The translations under genes and the position numbers were made by a program. A stretch of DNA of 59,969 nt, taken from the NCBI RefSeq assembly GCF_014649915.1, contig NZ_BMTY01000032.1, positions 1 to 59,969 on the forward strand, in the 5' to 3' direction. Shown piece after piece: positions 48,273-57,328 of the stretch (its first letter is position 1; each line of letters opens with the position of its first letter). The notes below the pieces were generated by a model, which saw only the letters and a list, made by a program, of their open reading frames with translations, searched no databases and was not told where the DNA came from. Source of the DNA: Streptomyces toxytricini. GTDB taxonomy: Bacteria > Actinomycetota > Actinomycetes > Streptomycetales > Streptomycetaceae.

Positions 48273-49730
48273 TCACATTTCTGCTGTGGCCAGTCGGGAG
48301 CGGCGGACGCCGTACATGAAGTAGACCACGATGCCGACGGCCATCCAGACACCGAACGCGACCCACGTGGCGACGGGCAGGCTGTACATCATGTAGCCGC
48401 AGGCGAGGAAGCCGAGGATCGGCGTGACCGGGAACAGGGCGACCTTGAAGGTGCGCGGCATGTCCGGCTTGGTGCGGCGCAGGATCACGACGGCCACGTT
48501 GACCAGGGCGAAGGCGAAGAGGGTGCCGATGCTGGTGGCGTTGGCCAGCTCGCCGAGCGGGATGAAGGCCGCGAGGGCGCCGCAGAAGAGGGAGACGATG
48601 AGCACGTTGGCGCGGGGGGCGCCGGTCTTCTCGTCGACCTTGGCGAAGACCTTCGGGACGAGGCCGTCGCGGGACATCGCGAAGAGGATGCGGGTCTGGC
48701 CGTAGAGGACGGCGAAGACGACGGACGCGATGGCGACGACGGCGCCGGCGGCGAGGACGACGCCCCAGAAGGTGCCGCCCGTGACGTCGGTCATGATCTG
48801 GGCGAGCGCGGCCTCGGTGCCCTCGAAGTCCTGCCACGGCATGGCGCCGACCGCGACGAAGGCGACGAGGCAGTACAGGACGGTGACGATGCCCAGGGAG
48901 AGCATGATCGCGCGCGGCAGGTCCTTCTTCGGGTCCTTGGCCTCTTCACCGGCGGTGGAGGCGGCGTCGAAGCCGATGTAGGAGAAGAAGAGGGTGGAGG
49001 CGGCGGCGCTGATGCCGGTGATGCCGAGCGGGGCGAGCGGGGCGTAGTTGCCGCCCTTGATGCCGAGGACGCCGATGCCGATGAAGAGCAGCAGGGTGAC
49101 GATCTTCACGACGACCATGATCGTGTTGATGCGGGCGCTCTCCTTGGCGCCGCGCATCAGGAAGACCATGGCGAGCAGGACGACGACCAGCGAGGGCAGG
49201 TTGATGAAGCCGCCGTCGCCCAGCGGGGCGGCGGAGAGCTTCTCGGGGATGGTGATGCCCAGCATCCCGTCGAGCAGCTCGTTGAGGTACTGGCCCCAGC
49301 CGACGGCGACCGCCGAGACGGAGACGGCGTACTCGAGGACGAGGCACCAGCCGCAGACCCAGGCGATGAACTCGCCCATGGTGGCGTAGGAGTAGGAGTA
49401 CGAGGAGCCCGAGACGGGCACCGAGCCGGCCAGCTCCGCGTAGGAGAGGGCCGAGAAGAGCGCGGTGAGGCCCGCGACGATGAAGGCGATCGTGACGGCC
49501 GGACCGGCCTTGGGAGCCGCCTCGCCGAGCACGACGAAGATGCCGGTGCCGAGGGTGGCACCGATGCTGATCATGGTCAGCTGCCACATGGTGAGCGAGC
49601 GGCGCAGCGTGCCGCCCTCACCCTGGCCGCCCTCGGCGACCAGCTGCTCCACGGGCTTGCGGCGCAGCAGCGGGTTCACAGGCTTGCGCTTCTCCTGGGA
49701 GAGCGGGGGCGCCTGGCCGTGATCGAGCAC
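48273..49730 (-). CDS. Amino acid permease (APC superfamily, CAT-like)
   Basis: A 485-residue protein with 12 or more membrane segments. GATLGTGIFVVLGEAA in helix 1 is the APC substrate-binding motif. The SYSYSYATMGEFIAWVCGW run and the long helices resemble cationic amino acid transporters, but substrate choice is not secure. A basic N-terminus (LSQEKRKPVNPLLRRKPVEQ) is cytoplasmic. GTG at 49730 lies behind AAAGGAG. The Lrp regulator gene is next in the operon. Confidence 0.93.
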   Translation of the reverse strand: MLDHGQAPPLSQEKRKPVNPLLRRKPVEQLVAEGGQGEGGTLRRSLTMWQLTMISIGATLGTGIFVVLGEAAPKAGPAVTIAFIVAGLTALFSALSYAELAGSVPVSGSSYSYSYATMGEFIAWVCGWCLVLEYAVSVSAVAVGWGQYLNELLDGMLGITIPEKLSAAPLGDGGFINLPSLVVVLLAMVFLMRGAKESARINTIMVVVKIVTLLLFIGIGVLGIKGGNYAPLAPLGITGISAAASTLFFSYIGFDAASTAGEEAKDPKKDLPRAIMLSLGIVTVLYCLVAFVAVGAMPWQDFEGTEAALAQIMTDVTGGTFWGVVLAAGAVVAIASVVFAVLYGQTRILFAMSRDGLVPKVFAKVDEKTGAPRANVLIVSLFCGALAAFIPLGELANATSIGTLFAFALVNVAVVILRRTKPDMPRTFKVALFPVTPILGFLACGYMMYSLPVATWVAFGVWMAVGIVVYFMYGVRRSRLATAEM

Positions 49731-49893
49731 GAGGGGACTCCTTTGACACTGCGGAGGGGGAATGAGGCATCGACCGCAGCGGTCCGGGCAGGACGCAGAC
49801 ATGAGTCTGGGCATGGGGGGACCGCCGAGCAGGCGGTCCGCGCCACTCCACGTACAGCGAGTGAGCCTACGAGCAGAGTGATACCGCCCGTAA

Positions 49894-49930
49894 TGCACCA
49901 TCCTTGCACATTGGCGCACGATCGTTGCAC
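49894..49930. promoter_or_regulatory. Phased (T/C)GCAC repeat array upstream of permease
   Basis: Four TGCAC or CGCAC pentamers begin at 49894, 49905, 49915 and 49926, spaced 11, 10 and 11 bp, one helical turn each. Two extended TTGCAC copies are 21 bp apart. They lie on one DNA face between the permease and SGNH hydrolase genes, 164-200 nt upstream of the permease start. A multimeric regulator such as Lrp is a natural candidate. Confidence 0.6.
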
Positions 49931-50002
49931 GGATCCGTCCGGAATGGACCTTTGTTGCGTACGGATGATCGATCGGTGCGCAGGAGACCGGAGGGCCACG
50001 TT

Positions 50003-51052
50003 GTGACGCACCGTCAGCCATCCCGCCGTACGGCGCTCCCGGACACCCCCGGGACGACCGGCTGGCTCGATCCGGAACCCTTCCTGCGCGGGGTCGCCTG
50101 GCTCGACAGGGGCCGCCCCGTCCGGGCCGACCCGGCCGACACGATGCGGCTCCCCTGGGACACCGGCCGGCGCGCCGACCTGCCGATCGGGGTGCGGCTG
50201 GAGTTCACCGCGCCGGACGCCGCCGCCGTCGAGATCCGCTACCGGGCCGAGGCCCCCGGCCCCGCCCCCGACGCGATGCGGAACCTCGCGCACGTCTTCG
50301 CCCTGTGGGACCGCAGCGGACTCCTCGGCGAGGTGTGGGCCGACCCGGCCGCCGGGGGCGCCGTCCGCATCCCGCTCCCCGCGGGGCCCGGCCCCTTCAC
50401 CGTCCACCCTCCCGAGGCGTGCTCGCCCCGCGTCCTGGCCCTCCGCGGGATCGGCGGCCCCCTCTCCCCCGCCCCGCCCGCGCCCCGCTGGGTGGTGCAC
50501 GGCGACTCGATCACCGAGGGCTGGTGGTCCACCCGGCCCGCCCACGGCTGGCCCGCCGTCGCCGGCCGGGCCCTCGGCTGGGACACCGTCAACCTCGGCT
50601 ACGCCGGCGCCGGGCGCGGTGAACTCGCCACCGCCGAACAGCTCGCCCGCCTCCCCGCCGATGTCCTCACCCTCGCCTTCGGCACCAACTGCTGGGCGTG
50701 CGTGCCCCATTCACCGCCCCTGCTGTACGAGACCACCCGCGCGTTCCTGGACCTCGTCCGCCAGGGCCACCCCCGCACCCCCCTGCTGCTGCTCTCTCCC
50801 GTGCTCCGGCCTGACGCCGAGGACACCCCCAACCGGCTCGGCGCCACCCTCGGCGACCTGCGCGCCGCCATGGAGCGGGCCGTACGCGACCGGATCGCCG
50901 CCGGGGACGCGCGCCTGGCCCTGCTCCCCGGCCGCGACCTGCTGCAGCCGGGGCACCTGGCCGACGGACTGCACCCCGACGACGAGGGACACCGGGTTCT
51001 CGGCCTTGCTGTGGTCACGTCCCTGCGGCGCGCCGGGTTCGACGCGGCTTGA
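50003..51052 (+). CDS. SGNH/GDSL hydrolase
   Basis: A 349-residue protein in two parts: an N-terminal beta-sandwich (about 15-160) and a SGNH esterase domain. Ser169 in HGDSITEGW is the nucleophile; the Gly and Asn blocks are NLGYAGAGR and FGTNCW, and the Asp-His pair is in ADGLHPDDEGH. Such enzymes deacylate carbohydrates or lipids. No signal peptide is seen, so it is cytoplasmic unless exported unconventionally. GGAGGG precedes the GTG. The Cys after FGTN is unusual. It may share regulation with the divergent permease gene. Confidence 0.92.
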   Translation: MTHRQPSRRTALPDTPGTTGWLDPEPFLRGVAWLDRGRPVRADPADTMRLPWDTGRRADLPIGVRLEFTAPDAAAVEIRYRAEAPGPAPDAMRNLAHVFALWDRSGLLGEVWADPAAGGAVRIPLPAGPGPFTVHPPEACSPRVLALRGIGGPLSPAPPAPRWVVHGDSITEGWWSTRPAHGWPAVAGRALGWDTVNLGYAGAGRGELATAEQLARLPADVLTLAFGTNCWACVPHSPPLLYETTRAFLDLVRQGHPRTPLLLLSPVLRPDAEDTPNRLGATLGDLRAAMERAVRDRIAAGDARLALLPGRDLLQPGHLADGLHPDDEGHRVLGLAVVTSLRRAGFDAA

Positions 51053-51179
51053 GTGAAACAGCCCACACCGAAGCCGTTGAACAGACCGGGCCCCGCACGG
51101 CGTGTCCTTCGCACAACTGCCGGCGCACCGCACACCGCGGAGCCGCCGCGGACGGACACACCGAACGGGAGAGACCACC

Positions 51180-52199
51180 ATGGGCATCAAGCGCGGGAGC
51201 ACCCTGGCCGCCGTCGCCGCCGTCGTCGCACTGACCGCCACGGCCTGCGGCGGGAGCGGCAGCAGCGACGCCGGATCCGCGAAGCCGGCCGGGGCCGCCG
51301 CCCAGGCGGCCGGTGCCGGAGCCGACTCCGGCTACGGGTCCGATTACGGCTCCGGCGCCGGAGCGGGCTCCGGCTACGGTGCGGCGGGCGACGCCGGCGC
51401 CGGGAGCGGGCCCGCGGGGCAGCTGGCGGTCGCCGAGACCGACAAGGCCGGTCCCGTCATCACCGACTCGGCCGGGCTCACCCTCTACCGCTTCGACAAG
51501 GACACCGCCGAACCCCCGAAGTCGAACTGCGACGGCGACTGCGCCAAGGCCTGGCCTCCCGTGCCGGCCGGCGCCGGTGCCGCCGCCGGCATCGACGCCA
51601 AGCTGCTCGGCGAGGTCGTCCGCAGCGACGGCACGAAACAGCTGACCGTGGCCGGCTGGCCCGCGTACCGCTACGCCAAGGACACCAAGGCGGGCGACGT
51701 CAACGGGCAGGGTGTCGGCGGCACCTGGTTCGCCCTCGCGCCCGACGGCAAGAAGGCGGCGAAGCCGGCGGCGGGCGGTGGCGGTACCGCCCCCGCCCCC
51801 GCCACTCCGGAGCCGAAGCCGGAGGGCGCGCAGCCCGTCCAGGCCGGTCTCTCCGTCGCGACGAACCCCAAGCTGGGCGAGCACGTCGTCGACGGCAACG
51901 GGATGACCGTCTACCGCTTCAAGCCGGACAGCGCCTGGCCGATGGTCTCCAAGTGCACGGGCGACTGCCTGGCCAAGTGGCCGGTCGTACCGCCGGTGGA
52001 CAAGGCGAACGTGAAGGGCATCACGCTGAAGAACTTCTCGGTGCTGGACCGCCCCGACGGCAGGAAGCAGCAGTCCATCGACTGCTGGCCCGTGTACACC
52101 TTCGCCGGCGACAAGAAGCCCGGTGACGCCAACGGGCAGGGTGTCGGCGGCCAGTGGTACGCCATCTCCCCCGAGGGCAAGCTGATCACCGCCTCGTAA
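51180..52199 (+). CDS. Lipoprotein with two Lipoprotein_15-type domains
   Basis: A 339-residue lipoprotein. The lipobox LTATAC places the acylated Cys near residue 23, followed by a Gly/Ser/Ala-rich spacer (SGYGSDYGSGAGAGSGYG). Two domains of about 110 residues follow, each with a YRF core, CDGDCAKAWP or CTGDCLAKWP, and NGQGVGG near its end. These match the secreted-repeat family of unknown function (PF03640-like). The CxGDC pairs may form disulfides or bind metal. It lies 127 nt after the SGNH hydrolase on the same strand. Confidence 0.93.
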   Translation: MGIKRGSTLAAVAAVVALTATACGGSGSSDAGSAKPAGAAAQAAGAGADSGYGSDYGSGAGAGSGYGAAGDAGAGSGPAGQLAVAETDKAGPVITDSAGLTLYRFDKDTAEPPKSNCDGDCAKAWPPVPAGAGAAAGIDAKLLGEVVRSDGTKQLTVAGWPAYRYAKDTKAGDVNGQGVGGTWFALAPDGKKAAKPAAGGGGTAPAPATPEPKPEGAQPVQAGLSVATNPKLGEHVVDGNGMTVYRFKPDSAWPMVSKCTGDCLAKWPVVPPVDKANVKGITLKNFSVLDRPDGRKQQSIDCWPVYTFAGDKKPGDANGQGVGGQWYAISPEGKLITAS

Positions 52200-52312
52200 C
52201 CGCCGGCCGGACCGCCCTCCCCCTCCCCCCACGCACGGACCGCGCGGCCCCCCGCTCCCCCTCCCCCAGGCGGGCGGGCCGCGCACCCGTTCCCCCGCCG
52301 CGCGCCCGTCCC

Positions 52313-52318
52313 TAGACT
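52313..52318 (+). promoter_or_regulatory. -10 box for leaderless response-regulator gene
   Basis: TAGACT is followed by eight bases and then the ATG at 52327; the sequence before the ATG has no purine-rich ribosome site. Confidence 0.55.
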
Positions 52319-52326
52319 TCCGTCGC

Positions 52327-53172
52327 ATGCTGCGCGTACTGGCCGTCGACGACGAGAAGCCGCTCCTGGAGGAGTTGCTGTACCTGCTGCGCTCCGACCC
52401 CCGGGTGGTGAGCGCCGAGGGCGCCTCGGACGCCACCGGGGCGCTGCGCCGGATCACCCGCGCGCTGGAGACCGGGCCCGACGGGCCGGACGGCATCGAC
52501 GTCGTCTTCCTCGACATCCACATGGCCGGGCTGACCGGCCTGGACATCGCCCGCCTGCTGGCGGGCTTCGCGCGTCCGCCGCTCGTCGTGTTCGTCACGG
52601 CGCACGAGGGTTTTGCCGTGCAGGCGTTCGACCTGAAGGCGGTGGACTACGTCCTCAAGCCGGTCCGCCCGGAGCGGCTGGCCGAGGCCGTCCGCCGGGC
52701 CTGCGACCAACTCACGCGCACTGCGGCCCGCCCGGCGGAGCCCGGCGGCGGACCGCCCGCGCCGGCCGCCCCGGCGCGGCACGGGGCGGGGGCCGGGCCG
52801 GCGCCCGCCGGGAGCACCGCGGACCGCGCAGCGGACCGGGGGGCGGAGATCGCCGTCGAGCTGGGTGGCGTCACGCGCTTCGTGCCCGTCGCCGACATCG
52901 CGTACGTCGAGGCCCAGGGCGACTACGCCCGCCTGCACACCGACGCGGGCAGCCACCTCGTACGCATCCCCCTGTCGACCCTGGAGGAGCGCTGGGCCGA
53001 GCGGGGCTTCGTCCGCATCCACCGCCGCCATCTGGTGGCGCTCGGCCGGATCGAGGAACTCCGGCTGGACTCCGGCACGACCAGCGTCCGCGTCGGGTCG
53101 GCGGAGCTCCAGGTCAGCCGTCGCCACGCCCGCCAGCTGCGGGACCTGCTGATGCGCCGGGCGACGGGGTAG
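52327..53172 (+). CDS. LytTR-family response regulator
   Basis: A 281-residue response regulator. The receiver (about 1-125) has Asp8 and Asp9, the phosphoacceptor Asp63 in FLDIHM, Thr91 and Lys111 in LKPVRPERL. After an Ala/Pro linker, the LytTR DNA-binding domain (about 175-278) has VADIAYVEAQGDYARLHT and FVRIHRRHLVAL. Its likely partner is the LytS-type kinase gene at 57325, with a hydrolase, a small gene and a symporter between them. Its end overlaps the convergent hydrolase gene by 59 bp. The message appears leaderless. Confidence 0.95.
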   Translation: MLRVLAVDDEKPLLEELLYLLRSDPRVVSAEGASDATGALRRITRALETGPDGPDGIDVVFLDIHMAGLTGLDIARLLAGFARPPLVVFVTAHEGFAVQAFDLKAVDYVLKPVRPERLAEAVRRACDQLTRTAARPAEPGGGPPAPAAPARHGAGAGPAPAGSTADRAADRGAEIAVELGGVTRFVPVADIAYVEAQGDYARLHTDAGSHLVRIPLSTLEERWAERGFVRIHRRHLVALGRIEELRLDSGTTSVRVGSAELQVSRRHARQLRDLLMRRATG

Positions 53173-54883
53173 CCGATCCGCCGGCGCCGGCCTCGGGCAG
53201 GAGGAGGGCGGAGGCGGCGTGGACGGTCAGCCGGATCGGCAGGAACGCGGTTGCGTCCAGGCGCGGTTCGCCGGTCCCCGGGTTGAGCGCGTAGCGGGGG
53301 TGGGCCGCGGCGGCGACCTGCCAGCGGATGCGGTGGCCGGGCTCGAAGCGGTGGGCGGTGCTGCCCAGGGCGACGCGCACCCCGGTCGGGCGGCCCGGAT
53401 CGGCCCGGACGGATGCGATGCCGTCGCAGACGTTCACGGAGCGGCCGTCGGGGGCGACGTCGCAGAGCCGGGCGAAGACGTCCGTGTGCCCGGTGTCGGT
53501 GGAGACCGCCATGCGGGCCGTCACGGGGCCGAGGATCTCCACGGCCTCCTGGAGCGGCGGCCCCGTGAACACCAGGACGTCCTCGCGGCCCTCCGCTGCG
53601 CGCGTGTCGCGGGCGCCGGCGGTGCGGGAGAGGAGCCGGCCGCCGACCGACGGGGCGGGGTCGTCCGGGTCGTGGCGCAGCGAGGCGAGCGGCTCCTGTC
53701 CGTCGGCCGGAGGGTAGGCGGAGAGGCCCGCGCCGGGGGCGGCGTACCAGGCGGTGGCGGCGGGCGGCTCGGACGGCCAGTCGGCGAGGTCGCGCCACTC
53801 CTGGGCGCCGCCGGTGTGGACGCGGACAGGGGTGGGCCGCAGCCCGGAGGGGTCGTCGTGGAGGTGGGCGCGCAGCCAGGCGAGGGCGTCCGCGAACACC
53901 TCGGGCAGGCCCTGCCCGAGCGCGGAGGCGTGGGTCCACGGCCCGACCAGCAGGCTCACGTCGCAGCCGGCCCGGCGAAGGCGCCGGTACTGCTCCAGCG
54001 ACTGTTCGGCGAGGAGGTCGTGCCAGCCGGTGACGAGCGCGGTGGGCACGGTGACGCGGTCCAGGGAGGGCGCGAGGTCGGCGCCGTCCCAGAAGGCGTC
54101 GTCCGGGTCGGGCCGCTCCATGACCTCCTCCAGCCAGGGGATCTCGCCGAGGGCGTCCCGGTGGGCGCCGCGCAGCGGGCGGGCGGTGGTGACGGCCCCC
54201 AGCCGGCGCTGCAGCCGGAGCATCGCCTTGACCAGGGGGAGCACGCCGCGGTGCTGGTAGGTCATGGCGGTCCCGCCGGCCAGCATCGCGTCGAGGTTCG
54301 GCACACCGCCGGCGTGGTAGCAGCCGTGCGGGTCGTGCAGGCCGAGCTGGACGACCATCGCCTTCAGCTCGGGCGGCGGGTCGAGGGCGAGGGCCCACTG
54401 GGTGTAGCCGAGGTAGCTGGGGCCGATGGTGGCGAGCCGCCCGTCGAACCAGGGCTGCCCGCGCAGCCACTCCACGGCGGCCTGTCCGTCGGCGGGTTCG
54501 TTGCGCCAGAGGTGGAAGGTGCCGCCGGAGCCGCCGGTGCCGCGGCAGCTCTGCACGACGACGTGGAAGCCCTGCTCGGCGAAGAGCAGCCCGTACAGGG
54601 GGGACCAGGGCAGGGTCCTGCCGTACGGGGTGCGGACCAGCAGCGTCGGGAAGTGTCCCTGCTCGCGCGGGAAGTAGTGGTCGGTCAGGAGGGGGCTGCC
54701 GTCCGCGGCGGGCACGGGCAGGCCCGGCTCCCAGCCGACGGCGTGGCGGCGGGGGGGCAGGCCGCGCCAGGTGCTCCGCATCAGGCGGGCGGAGAGCGGC
54801 GGCTTGCCGGTGGGCGGCGTCCAGGGCTTCCGCGTTCGGGGGCCGGGGACGGCGGTGGCGGGGGATCGGGGAGGCAGGGGCAT
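53114..54883 (-). CDS. CocE/NonD-type alpha/beta hydrolase
   Basis: A 589-residue hydrolase with the CocE/Xaa-Pro dipeptidyl-peptidase architecture. The alpha/beta core (about 60-360) has DHYFP and RTPYGRT near the start, SCRGTGGSGG, and the nucleophile Ser in GPSYLGYTQW; the Asp is near GWHDLLAEQSL. A jelly-roll C-terminal domain (about 370-560) includes HRIRWQVAAA. Members cleave esters and X-Pro peptides. The C-terminal 30 residues are low-complexity and overlap the response regulator gene by 59 bp on the opposite strand. No good ribosome site precedes the ATG. Confidence 0.92.
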   Translation of the reverse strand: MPLPPRSPATAVPGPRTRKPWTPPTGKPPLSARLMRSTWRGLPPRRHAVGWEPGLPVPAADGSPLLTDHYFPREQGHFPTLLVRTPYGRTLPWSPLYGLLFAEQGFHVVVQSCRGTGGSGGTFHLWRNEPADGQAAVEWLRGQPWFDGRLATIGPSYLGYTQWALALDPPPELKAMVVQLGLHDPHGCYHAGGVPNLDAMLAGGTAMTYQHRGVLPLVKAMLRLQRRLGAVTTARPLRGAHRDALGEIPWLEEVMERPDPDDAFWDGADLAPSLDRVTVPTALVTGWHDLLAEQSLEQYRRLRRAGCDVSLLVGPWTHASALGQGLPEVFADALAWLRAHLHDDPSGLRPTPVRVHTGGAQEWRDLADWPSEPPAATAWYAAPGAGLSAYPPADGQEPLASLRHDPDDPAPSVGGRLLSRTAGARDTRAAEGREDVLVFTGPPLQEAVEILGPVTARMAVSTDTGHTDVFARLCDVAPDGRSVNVCDGIASVRADPGRPTGVRVALGSTAHRFEPGHRIRWQVAAAAHPRYALNPGTGEPRLDATAFLPIRLTVHAASALLLPEAGAGGSATPSPGASAGPAAGGRGDG

Positions 54884-54919
54884 GGCGGTGGCATCGCCCT
54901 TCTTTGCGTACGGTGTACT

Positions 54920-54934
54920 ACGTACGACGTACGT
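54920..54934. promoter_or_regulatory. Perfect palindrome upstream of the CocE-type gene
   Basis: ACGTACG-A-CGTACGT is a perfect 15-bp palindrome lying 37 nt before the hydrolase ATG. It resembles a TetR- or MarR-type operator. A partial CGTACGGTGTAC lies just beside it. Confidence 0.5.
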
Positions 54935-55174
54935 TAATGCGGGGCGGTGGTATCCGGCAAGGCCCGCACCCGGCGTCGCCGCGCGACGGACCGGCCCCGA
55001 CCGCCCGATGGCCGGGCCCCGACCGCCCGCCGCCGCGTCCCGTCCGTTCGTCGCGCCGCGCGCCGCGTACGGCGCCCCGCCCCCGCCGTCGGCCGCACCG
55101 CTCCCCCGCCGCCCCCGCCGGCGCCCCCGGGCCGCCCTATCGTGGGAGCGACGTCACCAGGGGAGGGTGGGCGG

Positions 55175-55450
55175 ATGGCCGACATCCAGGCGCTGCTCGA
55201 CGCCGTGGCGGGGCTGCCCCGCGCCCGGCCCGCGGGACCCGACGAGGCCGAGGCGCTGCTCGCCCGGCTGCGCAGCGCCGCCGCCCGCTGGGCCGACGTC
55301 CTGTACGAGGCCGGCGAGGGCGCGGGCAGGCAGCTCCCGCCGCGCGCCGAGGCCGCCCTGAAGCTGGCCTTCCGGCGGGCCGAGGACTCGTACGTGGAGC
55401 TGGAGATCGCCCTGCGCGACTGCACGGAGCACCGGGGCGCGGCGAGCTGA
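55175..55450 (+). CDS. Small helical protein of unknown function
   Basis: A 91-residue acidic, helix-rich protein (ALLDAVAGLPRARPAGPDEAE and AEAALKLAFRRAEDSYVELE in separate helices). No known motif or signal. The ATG at 55175 follows GGGGAGGGTGGG. A TATCGT box near 55138 could serve as its -10. It is rightward, 139 nt before the symporter. A link to the symporter/kinase operon is possible but not shown. Confidence 0.7.
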   Translation: MADIQALLDAVAGLPRARPAGPDEAEALLARLRSAAARWADVLYEAGEGAGRQLPPRAEAALKLAFRRAEDSYVELEIALRDCTEHRGAAS

Positions 55451-55529
55451 CCGCCCCGCCGCCGCACCGGCGGGCGCAACCGGCCGGGTGTGGCCGGAGC
55501 CATGCCCCGGAAGCGCCGGATCACGCCTG

Positions 55530-55556
55530 TTGCCACTCGCGCACCGTGCGTAGACT
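55530..55556 (+). promoter_or_regulatory. Probable symporter-kinase operon promoter
   Basis: TTGCCA at 55530-55535 and TAGACT at 55551-55556 are only 15 nt apart. The -10 equals that of the response-regulator gene. It supports the TTG start at 55589. Confidence 0.4.
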
Positions 55557-55588
55557 CCGTCACCCCTCCCCCGGCCGAAGGACCTCCG

Positions 55589-57328
55589 TTGAACCAGGCG
55601 TACGCGCTGACCGCGGTCACCGCCGTCGTCCTGGCCACGGTGCTGGTCGGCGCGCTGGGGCTGCGGATCTCCCGCACCACGTCCGACTTCTACGTCGCCT
55701 CCCGCACCGTCGGCCCCCGCCTCAATGCGGCCGCGATCAGCGGGGAGTACCTCTCCGCGGCCTCCTTCCTGGGCGTCGCGGGGCTGGTGCTGCTCCAGGG
55801 GCCGGGGATGCTCTGGTACCCGCTCGGCTACACCGCCGGCTACCTGGTGCTGCTGGCGCTCGTCGCGGCCCCGCTGCGGCGCTCCGGGGCGTACACCCTG
55901 CCCGACTTCGCCGAGGCGAGGCTGGAGTCCCGGGCCGTGCGCCGGATCTCCGTGCTGTTCGTGGTGGGCGTCGGCTGGCTGTACCTGCTGCCGCAACTGC
56001 AGGGCGCGGGGCTGACGTTGGAGATCCTCACCGGGGCCCCGCACTGGGCGGGCGGCACCGTCGTCGCCGTCGTGGTGACCGCCGCCGTCGCCGCCGGCGG
56101 GATGCGGAGCATCACCTTCGTCCAGGCCTTCCAGTACTGGCTGAAGCTGACCGCCCTCCTCGTGCCCGCGTTCTTCCTGCTGGCCGCCTGGGCCGCCGAC
56201 GGCGCCCCGCGGGCCTCCTTCGACGCCCCGGCCGTCTTCCGCGAGCACACCGCCGTCACCCTCGCCGAGGACGTGCGGCTGACCCTGGACGCGCCGCTGG
56301 CGGTGACCGCCACCGGCCGTGTCGACGGGCGCACCCACACCGCCGAACCGCTCACCCTCTCTCCCGGCGAGCACCTCGTCGGGGCGCGCACCCGACTGGA
56401 GTTCGCGCCGGGCACGCCCGTCCCGCAGTCCCGTACGGCGGCCGGGGCGGGCGCCTCCCGCTGGTCGGAGCCGCTGGCCTGGGACCGCGGGGACGGCCCG
56501 GCGTCCGGCCTGTACGCCACGTACGGGCTGATCCTGGCCACGTTCCTCGGCACCATGGGCCTGCCTCACGTCGCGGTCCGCTTCTACACGAGCCCCGACG
56601 GGCGGGCCGCACGCCGCACCACCCTGGCCGTGCTCGGCCTGCTCGGCTCCTTCTACCTCCTGCCGCCCCTGTACGGGGCCCTCGGCCGGACGTACGTCCC
56701 CGAACTCGCCCTCACAGGCGACGCCGACGGGGCCGTGCTGGTGCTGCCCGAGCGGCTCCTCGGCGGGCTGCCGGGCGACCTGCTGGGGGCGCTGCTCGCG
56801 GGCGGGGCGTTCGCCGCGTTCCTGTCGACGGCGTCCGGGCTGACGATGGCCGTGGCCGGGGTCCTGCACCAGGACGTCCTGCCCCGGCGGGGGCTGGGCG
56901 CCTTCCGCATCGCGGCCGTCGCGGCGATGGCGGTGCCGCTCGCCGGGAGCGTCGCCCTGGCCGACGTGCCGGTCGCGGACGCGGTGGGGCTCGCGTTCGC
57001 CGTGTCCGCGTCCTCCTTCTGCCCGCTGCTCGTCCTCGGCATCTGGTGGCGCGGGCTCACCCCGCCGGGAGCGGTCGCCGGGCTGCTCGCCGGCGGCGGG
57101 GCCGCCCTGGGAGCGGTGGCCGCGACGCGGACGGGGGCCGCCCCGCAGGGCTGGGTACACACCCTGCTGGCCTGGCCCGCCGCCTGGTCCGTGCCGCTGG
57201 GCTTCCTGACGATGGTGCTGGTGTCGCTGGCCACGCGCTCGCGCGTGCCGGCCGGGACGGCGGCGACCCTGGCCCGGCTGCACCTGCCCGAGTCCGTGGC
57301 CGGCGCCCGCCCGGGCGGTGCCCCGTGA
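55589..57328 (+). CDS. Sodium/solute symporter family protein (ActP-like)
   Basis: A 579-residue protein with 13 or more membrane segments, of the SSS family and nearest in look to cation/acetate symporters (AAISGEYLSAASFLGVAGL, then PGMLWYPLGYTAGYLVLL). A hydrophilic insert of about 100 residues (near 215-310, rich in beta-type sequence) sits outside the membrane, unusual against bacterial ActP. TTG at 55589 is chosen: GAAGGA lies six bases upstream and a promoter-like -10 falls before it. Its stop overlaps the kinase start (GTGA), so the two are coupled. The carried solute is unknown; small carboxylates are a guess. Confidence 0.88.
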   Translation: MNQAYALTAVTAVVLATVLVGALGLRISRTTSDFYVASRTVGPRLNAAAISGEYLSAASFLGVAGLVLLQGPGMLWYPLGYTAGYLVLLALVAAPLRRSGAYTLPDFAEARLESRAVRRISVLFVVGVGWLYLLPQLQGAGLTLEILTGAPHWAGGTVVAVVVTAAVAAGGMRSITFVQAFQYWLKLTALLVPAFFLLAAWAADGAPRASFDAPAVFREHTAVTLAEDVRLTLDAPLAVTATGRVDGRTHTAEPLTLSPGEHLVGARTRLEFAPGTPVPQSRTAAGAGASRWSEPLAWDRGDGPASGLYATYGLILATFLGTMGLPHVAVRFYTSPDGRAARRTTLAVLGLLGSFYLLPPLYGALGRTYVPELALTGDADGAVLVLPERLLGGLPGDLLGALLAGGAFAAFLSTASGLTMAVAGVLHQDVLPRRGLGAFRIAAVAAMAVPLAGSVALADVPVADAVGLAFAVSASSFCPLLVLGIWWRGLTPPGAVAGLLAGGGAALGAVAATRTGAAPQGWVHTLLAWPAAWSVPLGFLTMVLVSLATRSRVPAGTAATLARLHLPESVAGARPGGAP

